This document shows, piece after piece, positions 1 through 8,262 of a DNA stretch of 64,000 nucleotides. The stretch spans positions 1,240,001 through 1,304,000 of the forward strand of contig NZ_FIZX01000001.1 in NCBI RefSeq assembly GCF_900055185.1, given 5' to 3'. The first letter of the stretch is position 1, and the number at the start of each line of letters is the position of its first letter. The position numbers and the translations under genes were made by a program. This stretch comes from Grimontia celer (GTDB lineage Bacteria; Pseudomonadota; Gammaproteobacteria; Enterobacterales; Vibrionaceae). A model generated the notes under the pieces. That model was not told the origin of the DNA, made no database searches, and saw only the letters and a program-made list of their open reading frames with translations.

Positions 1-1728
1 CACCAAAATATTCAACGAATGCAGGTCATTGTCGTCTGTGTTGTCTTTCTTTACGTGTTCAGTTGGCGAAGGCTCTATCAATGGAATATCAATGTAGAAC
101 GTAGTACCAACGCCCAGTTCGCTTTCAAAATCAATACTGCCATTCATCATAGAGACGAGTTTTTTACAGATAGAAAGGCCGAGTCCTGTACCACCGTACT
201 GTCGGGTAATACTGCCATCTGCTTGAGTAAATGGTTGGAACACATCTTTCTTGCGCTCGGCATTGATACCAATTCCTGTATCTTGCACCGAGAGTTTCAA
301 TCTCCCGTTCAGCACGCGCATCGATACTTTCACTTTACCGTGTTCAGTAAACTTCACGGCATTACCGACGAGATTCAATAAAATCTGCGTGAAACGGTTT
401 CCATCCTGATAGATGTTGTCTGGCACGTCATCAGCGATATCCATTTCCATTTGAATGTCTTTTCTGGATGACACTTCATGCAACTGGGAGAATACAACAG
501 TGACACTGTCACGCGGATTCATGCTTTCTGGGTGTAGAGAGAATCTTTCTGACTCAATTCTTGATAAATCAAGGACATCATTGATGATGGTCAGCAGCAA
601 CTGCGCAGATTTATCCATTTGGGAAACCCAGACGCCTTGCTCATTATCAAGTGGTGATTGCTGCAGTGTGTCTAACAAGCCCATAACCGCATTTAGTGGC
701 GTGCGTATTTCGTGACTCATCATCGCCAAAAATTGGGATTTCGCAGCGTTAGCAGATTCAGCCTGTTGCCTCGCCTGTTGCAGCTCATGTACGCGTTGCT
801 TACGAACAGTAATGTCTTTCGCAGTGCCGCGGAAACCCATGCAATTTCCGCGCTTATCATAATAAGGACGGCCAGAAAGGCTGATCCACTGTTCCTTCCC
901 TTCGTGATAAACCTTCCACTCTACTTCAGAAAAAGGCTGCTCGAGTTGGATGAGGTCTAACAGTTTATGCTTCACATCGGGCTGGCGATTGAGTTGGTTC
1001 ATAATCGCCTGAGGTTCAGCAGAAAACGATTCATTGGAAGGTGAAGACAGATACGTAAACTGCAGGTTGTTATTTATTTCCCAGAACCAGTCGCCAGCCG
1101 TTTTTGCAAAATCACGGAATCGCTGTCGACTAGCTGTGAGCTCCTGAGTTTTTACCGATACCAGGCACTGAAGGCGTTCCCGGTAATCGATATCAATAAT
1201 GGTTCGTTCAATAAGTGGTCTGAAGCGTTCAATAACTTGCTGGGCTTTAGTATCAAAACGCCCTTTTTCCGATGCGAACAGGATCAAAATGGATTCGCTG
1301 GCATTGACTGTCATACCAGTGATGATGGCAGAACGGCATGAATCAAAATCCTCGTTATGTAGCAGCGAAAATTCTTTTACACGATCAGGTGCGTAAAGCA
1401 CGACAGTTTGGCCATTTACACAACGGGAAAATGTCCCCCCGTCCTTCCAAAGGAAATTTTCGACGTTATGTGATGTTGAAACTAAACAGGAATAGGAATC
1501 TTCGGTTTCTTTATTGCGGGTAAGTACCAGCGCATTATCGAAAGAAACATAGCGCTCTATCACTTTGAGTAGAGTGTTAAAAACCTCGATTTTGTTGCTG
1601 GCGCCAGACATGGCAGATATTGCCGACAGGATCGCTCGGTTTTCTTCCTTGAATTTCTGCTCTCTCTCCTCAACACGGTTCAGTTCGAACAGTGTCTCCT
1701 GCAACTTCTCTGAGACTGCGCCTGTCAT
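1..1728 (-). CDS. vpsS: Hybrid sensor histidine kinase (VpsS-like), 3' end beyond window
   Basis: A sensor kinase read from the ATG at 1728 toward base 1, open for 576 codons with no stop before the window edge. In order it shows an N-terminal region that looks GAF-like (about 30-170), a PAS-type segment ending in FRGTAKDIT (about 195-315), a HisKA dimerisation box MMSHEIRTPLN with the phospho-acceptor histidine at residue 339, an HATPase domain (N box LLNLVGNAVKF, G boxes DTGIGI and GGTGLGLS), and then LNILV at the edge, which looks like the first strand of a receiver domain. No membrane helix is visible, so it is probably cytosolic. Its start overlaps the stop of the FIST gene by four bases (ATGA), so the two are co-translated. 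Position next to a FIST gene and cco matches what I recall of V. cholerae VpsS, a kinase feeding the LuxU phosphorelay; that name is inferred from synteny. Confidence 0.85.
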   Translation of the reverse strand, partial: MTGAVSEKLQETLFELNRVEEREQKFKEENRAILSAISAMSGASNKIEVFNTLLKVIERYVSFDNALVLTRNKETEDSYSCLVSTSHNVENFLWKDGGTFSRCVNGQTVVLYAPDRVKEFSLLHNEDFDSCRSAIITGMTVNASESILILFASEKGRFDTKAQQVIERFRPLIERTIIDIDYRERLQCLVSVKTQELTASRQRFRDFAKTAGDWFWEINNNLQFTYLSSPSNESFSAEPQAIMNQLNRQPDVKHKLLDLIQLEQPFSEVEWKVYHEGKEQWISLSGRPYYDKRGNCMGFRGTAKDITVRKQRVHELQQARQQAESANAAKSQFLAMMSHEIRTPLNAVMGLLDTLQQSPLDNEQGVWVSQMDKSAQLLLTIINDVLDLSRIESERFSLHPESMNPRDSVTVVFSQLHEVSSRKDIQMEMDIADDVPDNIYQDGNRFTQILLNLVGNAVKFTEHGKVKVSMRVLNGRLKLSVQDTGIGINAERKKDVFQPFTQADGSITRQYGGTGLGLSICKKLVSMMNGSIDFESELGVGTTFYIDIPLIEPSPTEHVKKDNTDDNDLHSLNILV

Positions 1729-2918
1729 AGCTCTTCCTTGTGGAACAATACGGCGGATATCATCAAATTACCATGGGCAATTTCCCCGCCGAGAAATTGT
1801 CCTTGCTCGCCAAATGTGAACGGGCAAATAAAAGGAGCATGATGCATAGAAAGACGCATGTTCGCTGCGACGCTGTGCAGAGAATCGCCAACATGTAACA
1901 TACATCCTGCGCAATAGATCGCTAATCCACCGATGGGATCACGAGTGTTCTTGTCATGGTCGTTGGCAGAGTCCACTACGCGCCCTGCTCGCGACACCAA
2001 CATTTCTGTCGTACCTGACATGAAATGAACAGTCTCGCCTTCCTGTATATTACAGAACATTTGTATACCGTCTTCTGACGACACTGTTGCAGGGTGGGAA
2101 AGCGTGTAATAAGGCATGCCGTGTATTTCACCGGTTTGCCGACCAAGAGGAAAGAGTGTGGACTTTGCAAACAAAGCATCAGGGTCAATTTCACTGCCAG
2201 TGGCTTCGAAATACCATTTGGAATAGACGTTGAAAGCTGGCTTACCATCCAACTCAACCAGCGTCCTTCCATCGACTTTGGTGGCAACCGCACTTAACCC
2301 CATTGCCGCATAGCCATTGTGAAAAGAGTAACTAACACGCGCTGATGGAAAGAAGACAGCCATGGAAATGCCATTCGACGTAACGCGTTCGTTATCTAAC
2401 AGTGACCATTTCCCACTGACACCATCATCGGCGGCTGACCCCCCAATAATTGGTATATTTACACCAAGTTCGTCACGTATTGCACTTAAGATAGTTTCTT
2501 CGTGACCCGGTGTTGCATGAAGCGTGATAAGTGCAGGTAACTCTCCAGGTCGGCCGCTGCTTTCTATCGCTCTGCTAAGCACAGTTTTAGCTGATTCCGC
2601 GATGTCATCACCCTGCCTTAATTCGCACAGCGCTGAGCCATATGCGCCTTCAGGATCTTCAACTGCCCAAACAGCAAGCGTGTGCCCGCCCACATAGCCT
2701 TTATCAGTCATAGTGCCTTGGCAAGATGAACAGCCAACAACATAAGTGTTGGGAAAACGGCGATTGAGTTCGCGCTTGATACCTTCGGCATCTTGCGTCT
2801 CGGTGTAATAAACAAGCATCAAAGAAGGTGTCGAGATTTTCCTCGATATCTCCTCTGCAATCGCTTGGATGGCCTCACTGGCATTGGGGGCGGTCGATGA
2901 TGATGTCGCAATTCTCAT
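1725..2918 (-). CDS. FIST domain sensor protein
   Basis: A 397-residue soluble protein with the two-part FIST architecture: FIST_N (about 30-220, with VVGCSSCQG and the IIGGSAADD signature) and FIST_C (about 225-370). FIST proteins are thought to bind small ligands and act as the input of an adjacent signalling protein. No signal peptide or membrane segment is seen. The stop overlaps the start of the downstream histidine kinase (ATGA), so a partner role in kinase control is likely. In Vibrio an equivalent gene precedes vpsS; the ligand is unknown. The ATG at 2918 fits the FIST_N start. Confidence 0.85.
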   Translation of the reverse strand: MRIATSSSTAPNASEAIQAIAEEISRKISTPSLMLVYYTETQDAEGIKRELNRRFPNTYVVGCSSCQGTMTDKGYVGGHTLAVWAVEDPEGAYGSALCELRQGDDIAESAKTVLSRAIESSGRPGELPALITLHATPGHEETILSAIRDELGVNIPIIGGSAADDGVSGKWSLLDNERVTSNGISMAVFFPSARVSYSFHNGYAAMGLSAVATKVDGRTLVELDGKPAFNVYSKWYFEATGSEIDPDALFAKSTLFPLGRQTGEIHGMPYYTLSHPATVSSEDGIQMFCNIQEGETVHFMSGTTEMLVSRAGRVVDSANDHDKNTRDPIGGLAIYCAGCMLHVGDSLHSVAANMRLSMHHAPFICPFTFGEQGQFLGGEIAHGNLMISAVLFHKEEL

Positions 2919-3073
2919 TTAGATCTACACAGCTGTTTGCGGCAATACTTTAATAATAGCTCTCTCACTTCTGCAAACACCAGTTTTTACCGTGATTCTT
3001 TTCGCTTAATCACTGAATTCTCTATTAATAGACGATAGAATCGTCAACATCGACTCAAAAAACTGCGCGCGCA

Positions 3074-3694
3074 ATGGACAGCCAGCTTTATATCGTAATT
3101 AATGCGAATCTTCCGTTAGGACAAATAATTAGCAAACGTCTTGCCCAAAAAGGCAATACCGTTGTTTATTTGGCGGATAATGAGCAAGACGGCTATGCCA
3201 TTGCCGCTGATGAACCTCGTGTCCGTTACCGGCATTGTTTGACCTATGACCATGGAATGATTGCTGGTGAATTTGACTGGGCGACACGTTATGTTGGCCC
3301 CGTTAATGGTGTCGTTGTGGTTGTTACCGAAGGCTCGATTCGTCAATTGTCTATACCAATCGAAGAAAGCTTCTTCGCGTCGTTACATGAAGGGCTCTCT
3401 CAGGAAACTGATGAACTCTCTCTCACCTACGTTATTGTCCCAGATGATGATAAAACATGTGGCCAGTCGCTGAAGGACCTTCACCTTAAGCTTTGCGAAC
3501 TTTCCCATCAGAGCAACTCCTCAAAGACAGGCATAAAGGTCAACCACGTTGTTATTGGAGCCCATCAATACACCCAAGGGCCTAAGTGTGCCGTTGTTGC
3601 AACGGATGCTTCAGATCTCATCCATTACCTATCCTCAAAAAACGCAAAAGCGGTGCGTCATCAAGCTTTTTATTTTGGTAATTCACCAGACTAA
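3074..3694 (+). CDS. Hypothetical Rossmann-like (SDR-type) protein
   Basis: A 206-residue protein of unrecognised function. The N-terminus (YIVINANLPLGQIISKRLAQKGNT, described here as a beta strand, short loop and helix ending near residue 29) and the following acidic strand look like the start of a short-chain dehydrogenase or NAD(P)-binding fold. The glycine-rich loop is degenerate and no Ser-Tyr-Lys catalytic triad is seen. VNGVVVVVTEGS resembles a central SDR strand. It may be a degenerate SDR used for binding or scaffolding. It is divergent from the FIST gene and followed by a weak hairpin at 3706-3726. No known function is claimed. Confidence 0.6.
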   Translation: MDSQLYIVINANLPLGQIISKRLAQKGNTVVYLADNEQDGYAIAADEPRVRYRHCLTYDHGMIAGEFDWATRYVGPVNGVVVVVTEGSIRQLSIPIEESFFASLHEGLSQETDELSLTYVIVPDDDKTCGQSLKDLHLKLCELSHQSNSSKTGIKVNHVVIGAHQYTQGPKCAVVATDASDLIHYLSSKNAKAVRHQAFYFGNSPD

Positions 3695-3705
3695 TATGCA
3701 GTAAA

Positions 3706-3726
3706 AAAGCAGCATATAGCTGCTTT
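3706..3726 (+). terminator. Weak hairpin after the SDR-like gene
   Basis: The arms AAAGCAGC and GCTGCTTT flank a five-base loop a few bases after the stop at 3694. The downstream T tract is short and interrupted, so efficiency is uncertain. Confidence 0.45.
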
Positions 3727-3809
3727 AATATGAAATTTGAGGCGTTCAGTTGATTTGAACAATCAAACGGAAAATTGTTAATCCAATTCGCATAAATATT
3801 AATTCGATG

Positions 3810-4220
3810 TTAAAAGTTAATTTCTAATTGATCTTGATCAATGAACAACATCCATTTTTGCGCTGACCCATAATTAACATCAGTAGGTAAAGCATAAATA
3901 TAGGCACGTTTTTCTCCTTCATTTGCCAAAACTTTGTGAGAAGTTATGACAATTACAGGTTCTGCTAACAGACGTAGTTCACCAGGCTCAAACACCGATC
4001 TCACCCGCATAATCTGCGATTTATCGTCTTGATTTTCAAAATTAATTTCAACCGTTTCGCCGCGCAGTGAAACACTGCAACTTCCCGCCACAACTGAACA
4101 TTTCTGCAAAGAAGTAGATTCAGAATGTTCTAGCGTTCGCCAAATAAAAGCCGCTATAAGCACGGTCATAACGACTAATATTTGTACTAAACGACCTGTG
4201 GTTAATTTTTCTGCTGCCAT
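3810..4220 (-). CDS. Small single-pass membrane protein of unknown function
   Basis: A 136-residue protein with one N-terminal membrane helix (about 12-28, LVQILVVMTVLIAAFIW) and a remainder of about 105 residues probably on the periplasmic side. Two cysteines (KCSVVAGSC) lie just after the helix. It is divergent from ccoN, with a 276-base intergenic region between them, a position conserved in vibrios as far as I recall. The family is not recognised; a role linked to the oxidase is possible from location only. Confidence 0.6.
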   Translation of the reverse strand: MAAEKLTTGRLVQILVVMTVLIAAFIWRTLEHSESTSLQKCSVVAGSCSVSLRGETVEINFENQDDKSQIMRVRSVFEPGELRLLAEPVIVITSHKVLANEGEKRAYIYALPTDVNYGSAQKWMLFIDQDQLEINF

Positions 4221-4384
4221 GTGATTTATGCTTTTCCCGTGTTACAGAGCTCAAAGTTTTAGTAGAAATGTTACCCGAGCGTAAACCGAGTGTGGGTTCG
4301 ACCCTGTATTTAACTGAATAACTGAAGTATTATTATCGATGAAAATGCCACTTTTACAATGAAATAGCAATGGAATGCATCAAG

Positions 4385-4398
4385 TGGGTATAAATCAA
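4385..4398 (+). promoter_or_regulatory. Possible FNR site upstream of ccoN
   Basis: The 14-base sequence TGGGT-ATAA-ATCAA matches the FNR consensus TTGAT-N4-ATCAA at eight of ten half-site positions. It lies about 100 bases before the ccoN start. FNR control of cbb3 oxidase is usual in related bacteria. The left half is poor, so this is tentative. Confidence 0.35.
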
Positions 4399-4432
4399 TC
4401 ACTATTCGCATTGCATTGCTTCTGGGGTGGCA

Positions 4433-4460
4433 TTGTGACGTTTAAGTCACTTTGTAATAC
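4433..4460 (+). promoter_or_regulatory. Probable ccoN promoter overlapping an inverted repeat
   Basis: TTGTGA (4433-4438) and TAATAC (4455-4460) form a sigma-70-like pair with a 16-base spacer. The -35 element lies within a perfect inverted repeat, GTGAC-N6-GTCAC, at 4435-4450, which could be an operator. The half-sites resemble CRP half-sites but the spacing is not the CRP spacing. The regulator is unknown. Confidence 0.45.
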
Positions 4461-4496
4461 GTGAGTGTAGTAATTAAAAAAGTGGAAGCATGCAAT

Positions 4497-5924
4497 ATGA
4501 GCCAAGAAAAGCAGCTTGAACTGGAATACAACTACCGCGTTGTCCGTCAATTCACCCTGGTAACTATCCTGTGGGGAATCGTGGGCATGGGTGTTGGTGT
4601 TCTAATAGCCGCTCAGCTGGTATGGCCTGCGCTGAACTTCGACATTCCTTATCTGACTTATAGCCGTTTACGCCCACTGCATACTAATGCGGTGATTTTT
4701 GCGTTCGGTACCAGCGCCCTGTTTGCGACGTCTTATTACGTCGTGCAGCGCACCTGTCAGACAAGGCTGTTCGGAGGTAAGCTGGCTGAATTTACCTTCT
4801 GGGGATGGCAAGCAATCATTCTGTCTGCAGCAATAACATTACCTATGGGTTTCACCAGTGGTAAAGAATATGCTGAGCTGGAGTGGCCAATCGATATCGC
4901 TATTGCGGTTGTATGGGTGTCATACGCCGTCGTGTTCTTCGGAACCATGATCAAACGAAAGACCTCGCACATTTATGTTGCTAACTGGTTTTTCGGTGGG
5001 TTCATCATCACCGTCGCTGTTCTGCACATCGTAAATAGCATGGCTATTCCAGTGTCTGGAATGAAGTCATATTCGATATATGCAGGCGCAATCGATGCCA
5101 TGATCCAATGGTGGTACGGTCACAATGCTGTAGGCTTCCTTTTGACTGCAGGTTTCTTGGGTATGATGTACTACTTCGTCCCGAAACAAGCAGGTCGTCC
5201 GGTTTACTCCTATCGCCTTTCTATCGTTCATTTCTGGGCACTGGTATCTCTGTACATCTGGGCGGGTCCTCACCACCTGCATTACACTGCCCTGCCTGAC
5301 TGGACTCAGTCATTGGGTATGGTGATGTCTGTTATCCTGTTTGCTCCATCTTGGGGTGGCATGATCAACGGTATCATGACGCTGTCAGGTGCTTGGCACA
5401 AACTGCGTTATGACCCAATCCTCCGATTCCTGATTGTTTCTCTGTCTTTCTACGGTATGTCTACCTTCGAAGGTCCGATGATGGCAATCAAGACAGTTAA
5501 CGCACTGTCACACTACACCGACTGGACAATCGGCCACGTTCACTCCGGCGCCTTGGGCTGGGTAGCGATGGTATCTATCGGTGCGGTTTACCACCTAATT
5601 CCAAAATTGTTCGGGCAAGAGCGTATGTACTCTATCAACCTGATCAATGTCCATTTCTGGCTAGCAACTGTAGGTACCGTGCTGTACATCGTTGCAATGT
5701 GGATTTCCGGCGTAATGCAGGGTCTGATGTGGCGTGCAGTTAACACTGACGGCACACTGACTTACAGCTTTGTAGAATCTTTGGAAGCATCTTATCCGTT
5801 CTACTTTGTACGTTTCGTTGGTGGCGCAATCTTCTGGTCAGGCATGCTCTTGATGGCTTACAACACCTACAAGACTATTGCCGCACCAAAAGCAAGCCTC
5901 AAATCCATTGAGCAAGCAGCATAA
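4497..5924 (+). CDS. ccoN: Cytochrome c oxidase cbb3-type, subunit I
   Basis: The catalytic subunit of the cbb3 terminal oxidase, a twelve-helix inner-membrane protein that reduces oxygen to water at a heme b3-CuB site and pumps protons. The ligands expected for the family are present: His62 (RPLHTN), His209 (YGHNAVG), the CuB pair His259-His260 (GPHHLHY) and His347/His349 (GHVHSG). An upstream in-frame GTG at 4461 exists, but ATG 4497 gives the usual 475-residue protein starting MSQEKQLEL, so it was preferred. It is the first gene of ccoNOQP, 12 bases before ccoO. This high-affinity oxidase serves microaerobic respiration and is probably under FNR control. Confidence 0.97.
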   Translation: MSQEKQLELEYNYRVVRQFTLVTILWGIVGMGVGVLIAAQLVWPALNFDIPYLTYSRLRPLHTNAVIFAFGTSALFATSYYVVQRTCQTRLFGGKLAEFTFWGWQAIILSAAITLPMGFTSGKEYAELEWPIDIAIAVVWVSYAVVFFGTMIKRKTSHIYVANWFFGGFIITVAVLHIVNSMAIPVSGMKSYSIYAGAIDAMIQWWYGHNAVGFLLTAGFLGMMYYFVPKQAGRPVYSYRLSIVHFWALVSLYIWAGPHHLHYTALPDWTQSLGMVMSVILFAPSWGGMINGIMTLSGAWHKLRYDPILRFLIVSLSFYGMSTFEGPMMAIKTVNALSHYTDWTIGHVHSGALGWVAMVSIGAVYHLIPKLFGQERMYSINLINVHFWLATVGTVLYIVAMWISGVMQGLMWRAVNTDGTLTYSFVESLEASYPFYFVRFVGGAIFWSGMLLMAYNTYKTIAAPKASLKSIEQAA

Positions 5925-5936
5925 GGAGACCAACGA

Positions 5937-6548
5937 ATGAGTTCTAGTCGTCATGAAATTGTAGAAAAGAACGTTGGTCTTTTCGCTATCCTCACGGTCA
6001 TTGCTATCAGCTTAGGTGCGCTTGTTGAAATCACGCCGCTGCTGTTCCAAAAGCAAACGACCGAACCTGTCGATAACCTGCGCCCTTACACTGCGCTAGA
6101 GATGGAAGGCCGAGACATTTACATCCGTGAAGGCTGTAATGTTTGTCACAGCCAAATGATCCGTCCATTCCGTGCAGAAACTGAGCGCTATGGCCACTAC
6201 TCTGTGGCGGGTGAAAGTGTTTGGGAACACCCATTCCTATGGGGCTCCAAGCGTACAGGTCCAGATTTGGCGCGCGTTGGTGACCGTTACTCTGATGAGT
6301 GGCACCGCGTTCACCTTATCGACCCTCGTGCGGTTGTGCCTGAGTCAAACATGCCTGGCTTCCCTTGGTTGGAAGAGAATGTTCTGACTGGCGATAACAC
6401 AGCTAAAAAACTGACTGTTTTCCGCGATATGTTCGGTGTTCCTTACACTGATGAGCAAATCGCAAATGCGAAAACAGACGTTGAAGGTAAGACGGAGATG
6501 GATGCCATCATCGCTTACCTACAGTCACTCGGCCACGCGATGAAGTAA
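5937..6548 (+). CDS. ccoO: Cytochrome c oxidase cbb3-type, subunit II
   Basis: A membrane-anchored mono-heme cytochrome c of 203 residues that passes electrons toward CcoN. One N-terminal helix (about 15-33) anchors it in the inner membrane with the heme domain in the periplasm. The single heme motif CNVCH is at residues 67-71, and the methionine ligand is probably in SNMPGFPW. The length matches the family. A strong Shine-Dalgarno (AAGGAG) precedes ATG 5937. It is the second gene of the cco operon. Confidence 0.97.
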   Translation: MSSSRHEIVEKNVGLFAILTVIAISLGALVEITPLLFQKQTTEPVDNLRPYTALEMEGRDIYIREGCNVCHSQMIRPFRAETERYGHYSVAGESVWEHPFLWGSKRTGPDLARVGDRYSDEWHRVHLIDPRAVVPESNMPGFPWLEENVLTGDNTAKKLTVFRDMFGVPYTDEQIANAKTDVEGKTEMDAIIAYLQSLGHAMK

Positions 6549-6557
6549 GGAGCTCTT

Positions 6558-6725
6558 ATGGCATCTTTTCATGCCCTATGGACGCTAGCGATTTTCGTAT
6601 GCTTCATTGTAATTGTGCTTTGGGCCTACAGCAGTCGCCGTAAAAAGGAATTCGACGAAGCTGCTAACCTTGTCTTCGCTGACGAGGAAAAAGGCGATAA
6701 AAAGACAGGAGAAGATAACAAATGA
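6558..6725 (+). CDS. ccoQ: cbb3 oxidase small subunit CcoQ
   Basis: A 55-residue protein starting MASFHALW, with one membrane helix (about 6-24) followed by a charged cytosolic tail SSRRKKEF. CcoQ stabilises the assembled cbb3 oxidase. Size, position between ccoO and ccoP and the helix-plus-basic pattern identify it; sequence conservation in this family is low. AAGGAG lies just upstream of the ATG. Its stop overlaps the ccoP start (ATGA at 6722-6725). Confidence 0.9.
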   Translation: MASFHALWTLAIFVCFIVIVLWAYSSRRKKEFDEAANLVFADEEKGDKKTGEDNK

Positions 6726-7693
6726 CTACATTTTGGAGTCTATTTATCACTGTCATTACCCTTGGTACGTTGGTAGGTTGTGCCGCACTGATCATTTGGT
6801 GTAGCAAAGACCTTGATGGCGTGGCTGATGGTGAAGATATGGGCCACGAATACGATGGTATTCGTGAGCTGAACAACCCACTGCCTAAGTGGTGGTCGTA
6901 CATGTTTTGGGCGACCATCGTATTCGGTGCGGTTTACTTCGTACTGTATCCTGGTTTGGGTAACTGGAAAGGCGTTTTCAATTGGCAGAGCTCTGCTCAG
7001 GACGTTGCAAATATTGAAGAGTCACGTCAGTTACTGGCTAACAGCGACGGTATCGATCAGTATGCGCGTGAGCTAGCATCTGCGAATGCGATTTTCGGCG
7101 AAACCTTCCGTAAACTCGCATACAAGCCGGGTTCGGATGAACTGCAAGACATCAATGAAATTGCTAAGAACCCTGAAGCAATTAAAGTGGGTCAGCGCCT
7201 GTTCATTCAAAACTGTGCTCAGTGCCATGGTTCTGATGCTCGTGGTCAGTCAGGCTTCCCTAACCTAACCGACGACGCTTGGTTGTATGGTGGTGAGCCA
7301 GAAACCATTAAAGCGACTCTGGTCAATGGCCGAGTAGGTAACATGCCAGCATGGCTTGATGCTCTTGGCGATGATGGTGTTCGCGAAGTGGCCTCTTACA
7401 CACTGAGTCTATCTGGTCGTAAAGTTAATGCTCAGGAAGCAGCGAAAGGTAAAACACGTTTCGTTGTTTGTGCAGCTTGTCACGGCACGGATGGTAAAGG
7501 TAACCCAGCATTTGGTGCACCCGACCTGACTGACAACGTGTGGCTGTTTGGTGGCTCTCGTAAAGCGGTTGAAGACACTATCCGCTACGGTCGTCAGGGC
7601 GTAATGCCTGCGTGGAAAGATATACTGGACGAAGACAAGATCCAGCTCCTTTCTGCTTATGTTTGGCAGCTCAGCACACCACAAAATCAATAA
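6722..7693 (+). CDS. ccoP: Cytochrome c oxidase cbb3-type, subunit III
   Basis: A di-heme cytochrome c of 323 residues that accepts electrons from soluble cytochromes for the cbb3 oxidase. It has two N-terminal membrane helices (about 5-25 and 58-77; the second in a CcoP_N-type domain, LPKWWSYMFWATIVFG) and two periplasmic cytochrome domains with heme motifs CAQCH (165-169) and CAACH (250-254). Axial methionines are likely in GNMPAW and GVMPAW. It overlaps ccoQ by four bases and ends the structural operon at a strong terminator. Confidence 0.97.
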   Translation: MTTFWSLFITVITLGTLVGCAALIIWCSKDLDGVADGEDMGHEYDGIRELNNPLPKWWSYMFWATIVFGAVYFVLYPGLGNWKGVFNWQSSAQDVANIEESRQLLANSDGIDQYARELASANAIFGETFRKLAYKPGSDELQDINEIAKNPEAIKVGQRLFIQNCAQCHGSDARGQSGFPNLTDDAWLYGGEPETIKATLVNGRVGNMPAWLDALGDDGVREVASYTLSLSGRKVNAQEAAKGKTRFVVCAACHGTDGKGNPAFGAPDLTDNVWLFGGSRKAVEDTIRYGRQGVMPAWKDILDEDKIQLLSAYVWQLSTPQNQ

Positions 7694-7712
7694 AATCAAT
7701 TATTAGTTAGTT

Positions 7713-7738
7713 AAGCCCCTGCTTGCAGGGGCTTTTTT
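7713..7738 (+). terminator. Rho-independent terminator after ccoP
   Basis: AGCCCCTGC and GCAGGGGCT pair around a two-base loop and are followed by six Ts. It separates ccoNOQP from the assembly genes; partial read-through is plausible because ccoH follows at once on the same strand. Confidence 0.85.
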
Positions 7739-7770
7739 CCCCAAGAATTCAGTTCACACAGGAAAGCGAT

Positions 7771-8262
7771 ATGATTAAGCCATGGTATAAGCAGTTCTGG
7801 CCCTGGTTCCTGATAGCCCTCCCAGGTAGCGTTGTCGTTGCAAGCCTCTTTACTTTTGCTCTTTTCAGTAAAAATCAGGTGTCCCTCGTCGCGGAAGACT
7901 ACTACAAAGAAGGTAAAGGAATTAACGTCGATATATCCCGCTTGAAAAAAGCCGATGAGCTAGCCATCTCCGCTTTCCTGTCTGCACAGAATGACACTGC
8001 AATTTTTACTTTGGATAAAGGTGAACTTGCGCAATACCCTACTTTAAAGATCACATTCCAACACCGTACGCTTGCTGATAGAGATATCGAACAAATGGTC
8101 AATGCTGACGCTTCAGGCCGTTATCGACTGGCTTTGAACGAACCGCTCACTGGCCCTTGGTATGTTGAAGTAAACGCATTTGATGGAACGTGGGCATTAA
8201 ACGGCCGCGCGAATTTCCCATCTGAAGACCCAGTAGAGTTGTATGGTCAGAGCAAGGAATGA
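7771..8262 (+). CDS. ccoH: FixH/CcoH family cbb3 oxidase assembly protein
   Basis: A 163-residue FixH-type protein with one N-terminal membrane helix (about 9-31, WFLIALPGSVVVASLFTF) and a periplasmic beta-rich domain (VSLVAEDYYKEGKGIN, PWYVEVNAFDGTW). CcoH is needed for assembly or stability of the cbb3 complex. The reading frame is open further upstream, but ATG 7771 is preceded by AGGAAAG and gives the family's usual start; the upstream extension would run into the ccoP terminator. The stop overlaps ccoI by four bases. Confidence 0.92.
   Translation: MIKPWYKQFWPWFLIALPGSVVVASLFTFALFSKNQVSLVAEDYYKEGKGINVDISRLKKADELAISAFLSAQNDTAIFTLDKGELAQYPTLKITFQHRTLADRDIEQMVNADASGRYRLALNEPLTGPWYVEVNAFDGTWALNGRANFPSEDPVELYGQSKE

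Noticed and set aside
3828-3841. A perfect FNR palindrome, TTGAT-CTTG-ATCAA
   Set aside because: It lies inside the 3' coding end of the small membrane protein gene (codons for Ile-Asp-Gln-Asp-Gln), about 650 bases from ccoN and not ahead of any start. Binding is possible but a regulatory role is not supported.
4283-4312. TPsiC-like GGTTCGACC stretch suggesting a tRNA
   Set aside because: The stem does not pair properly, and no acceptor, D or anticodon arms fit around it.
4461-4496. GTG start of ccoN at 4461
   Set aside because: It adds 12 residues not seen in the family and overlaps the predicted promoter -10; ATG 4497 fits better.
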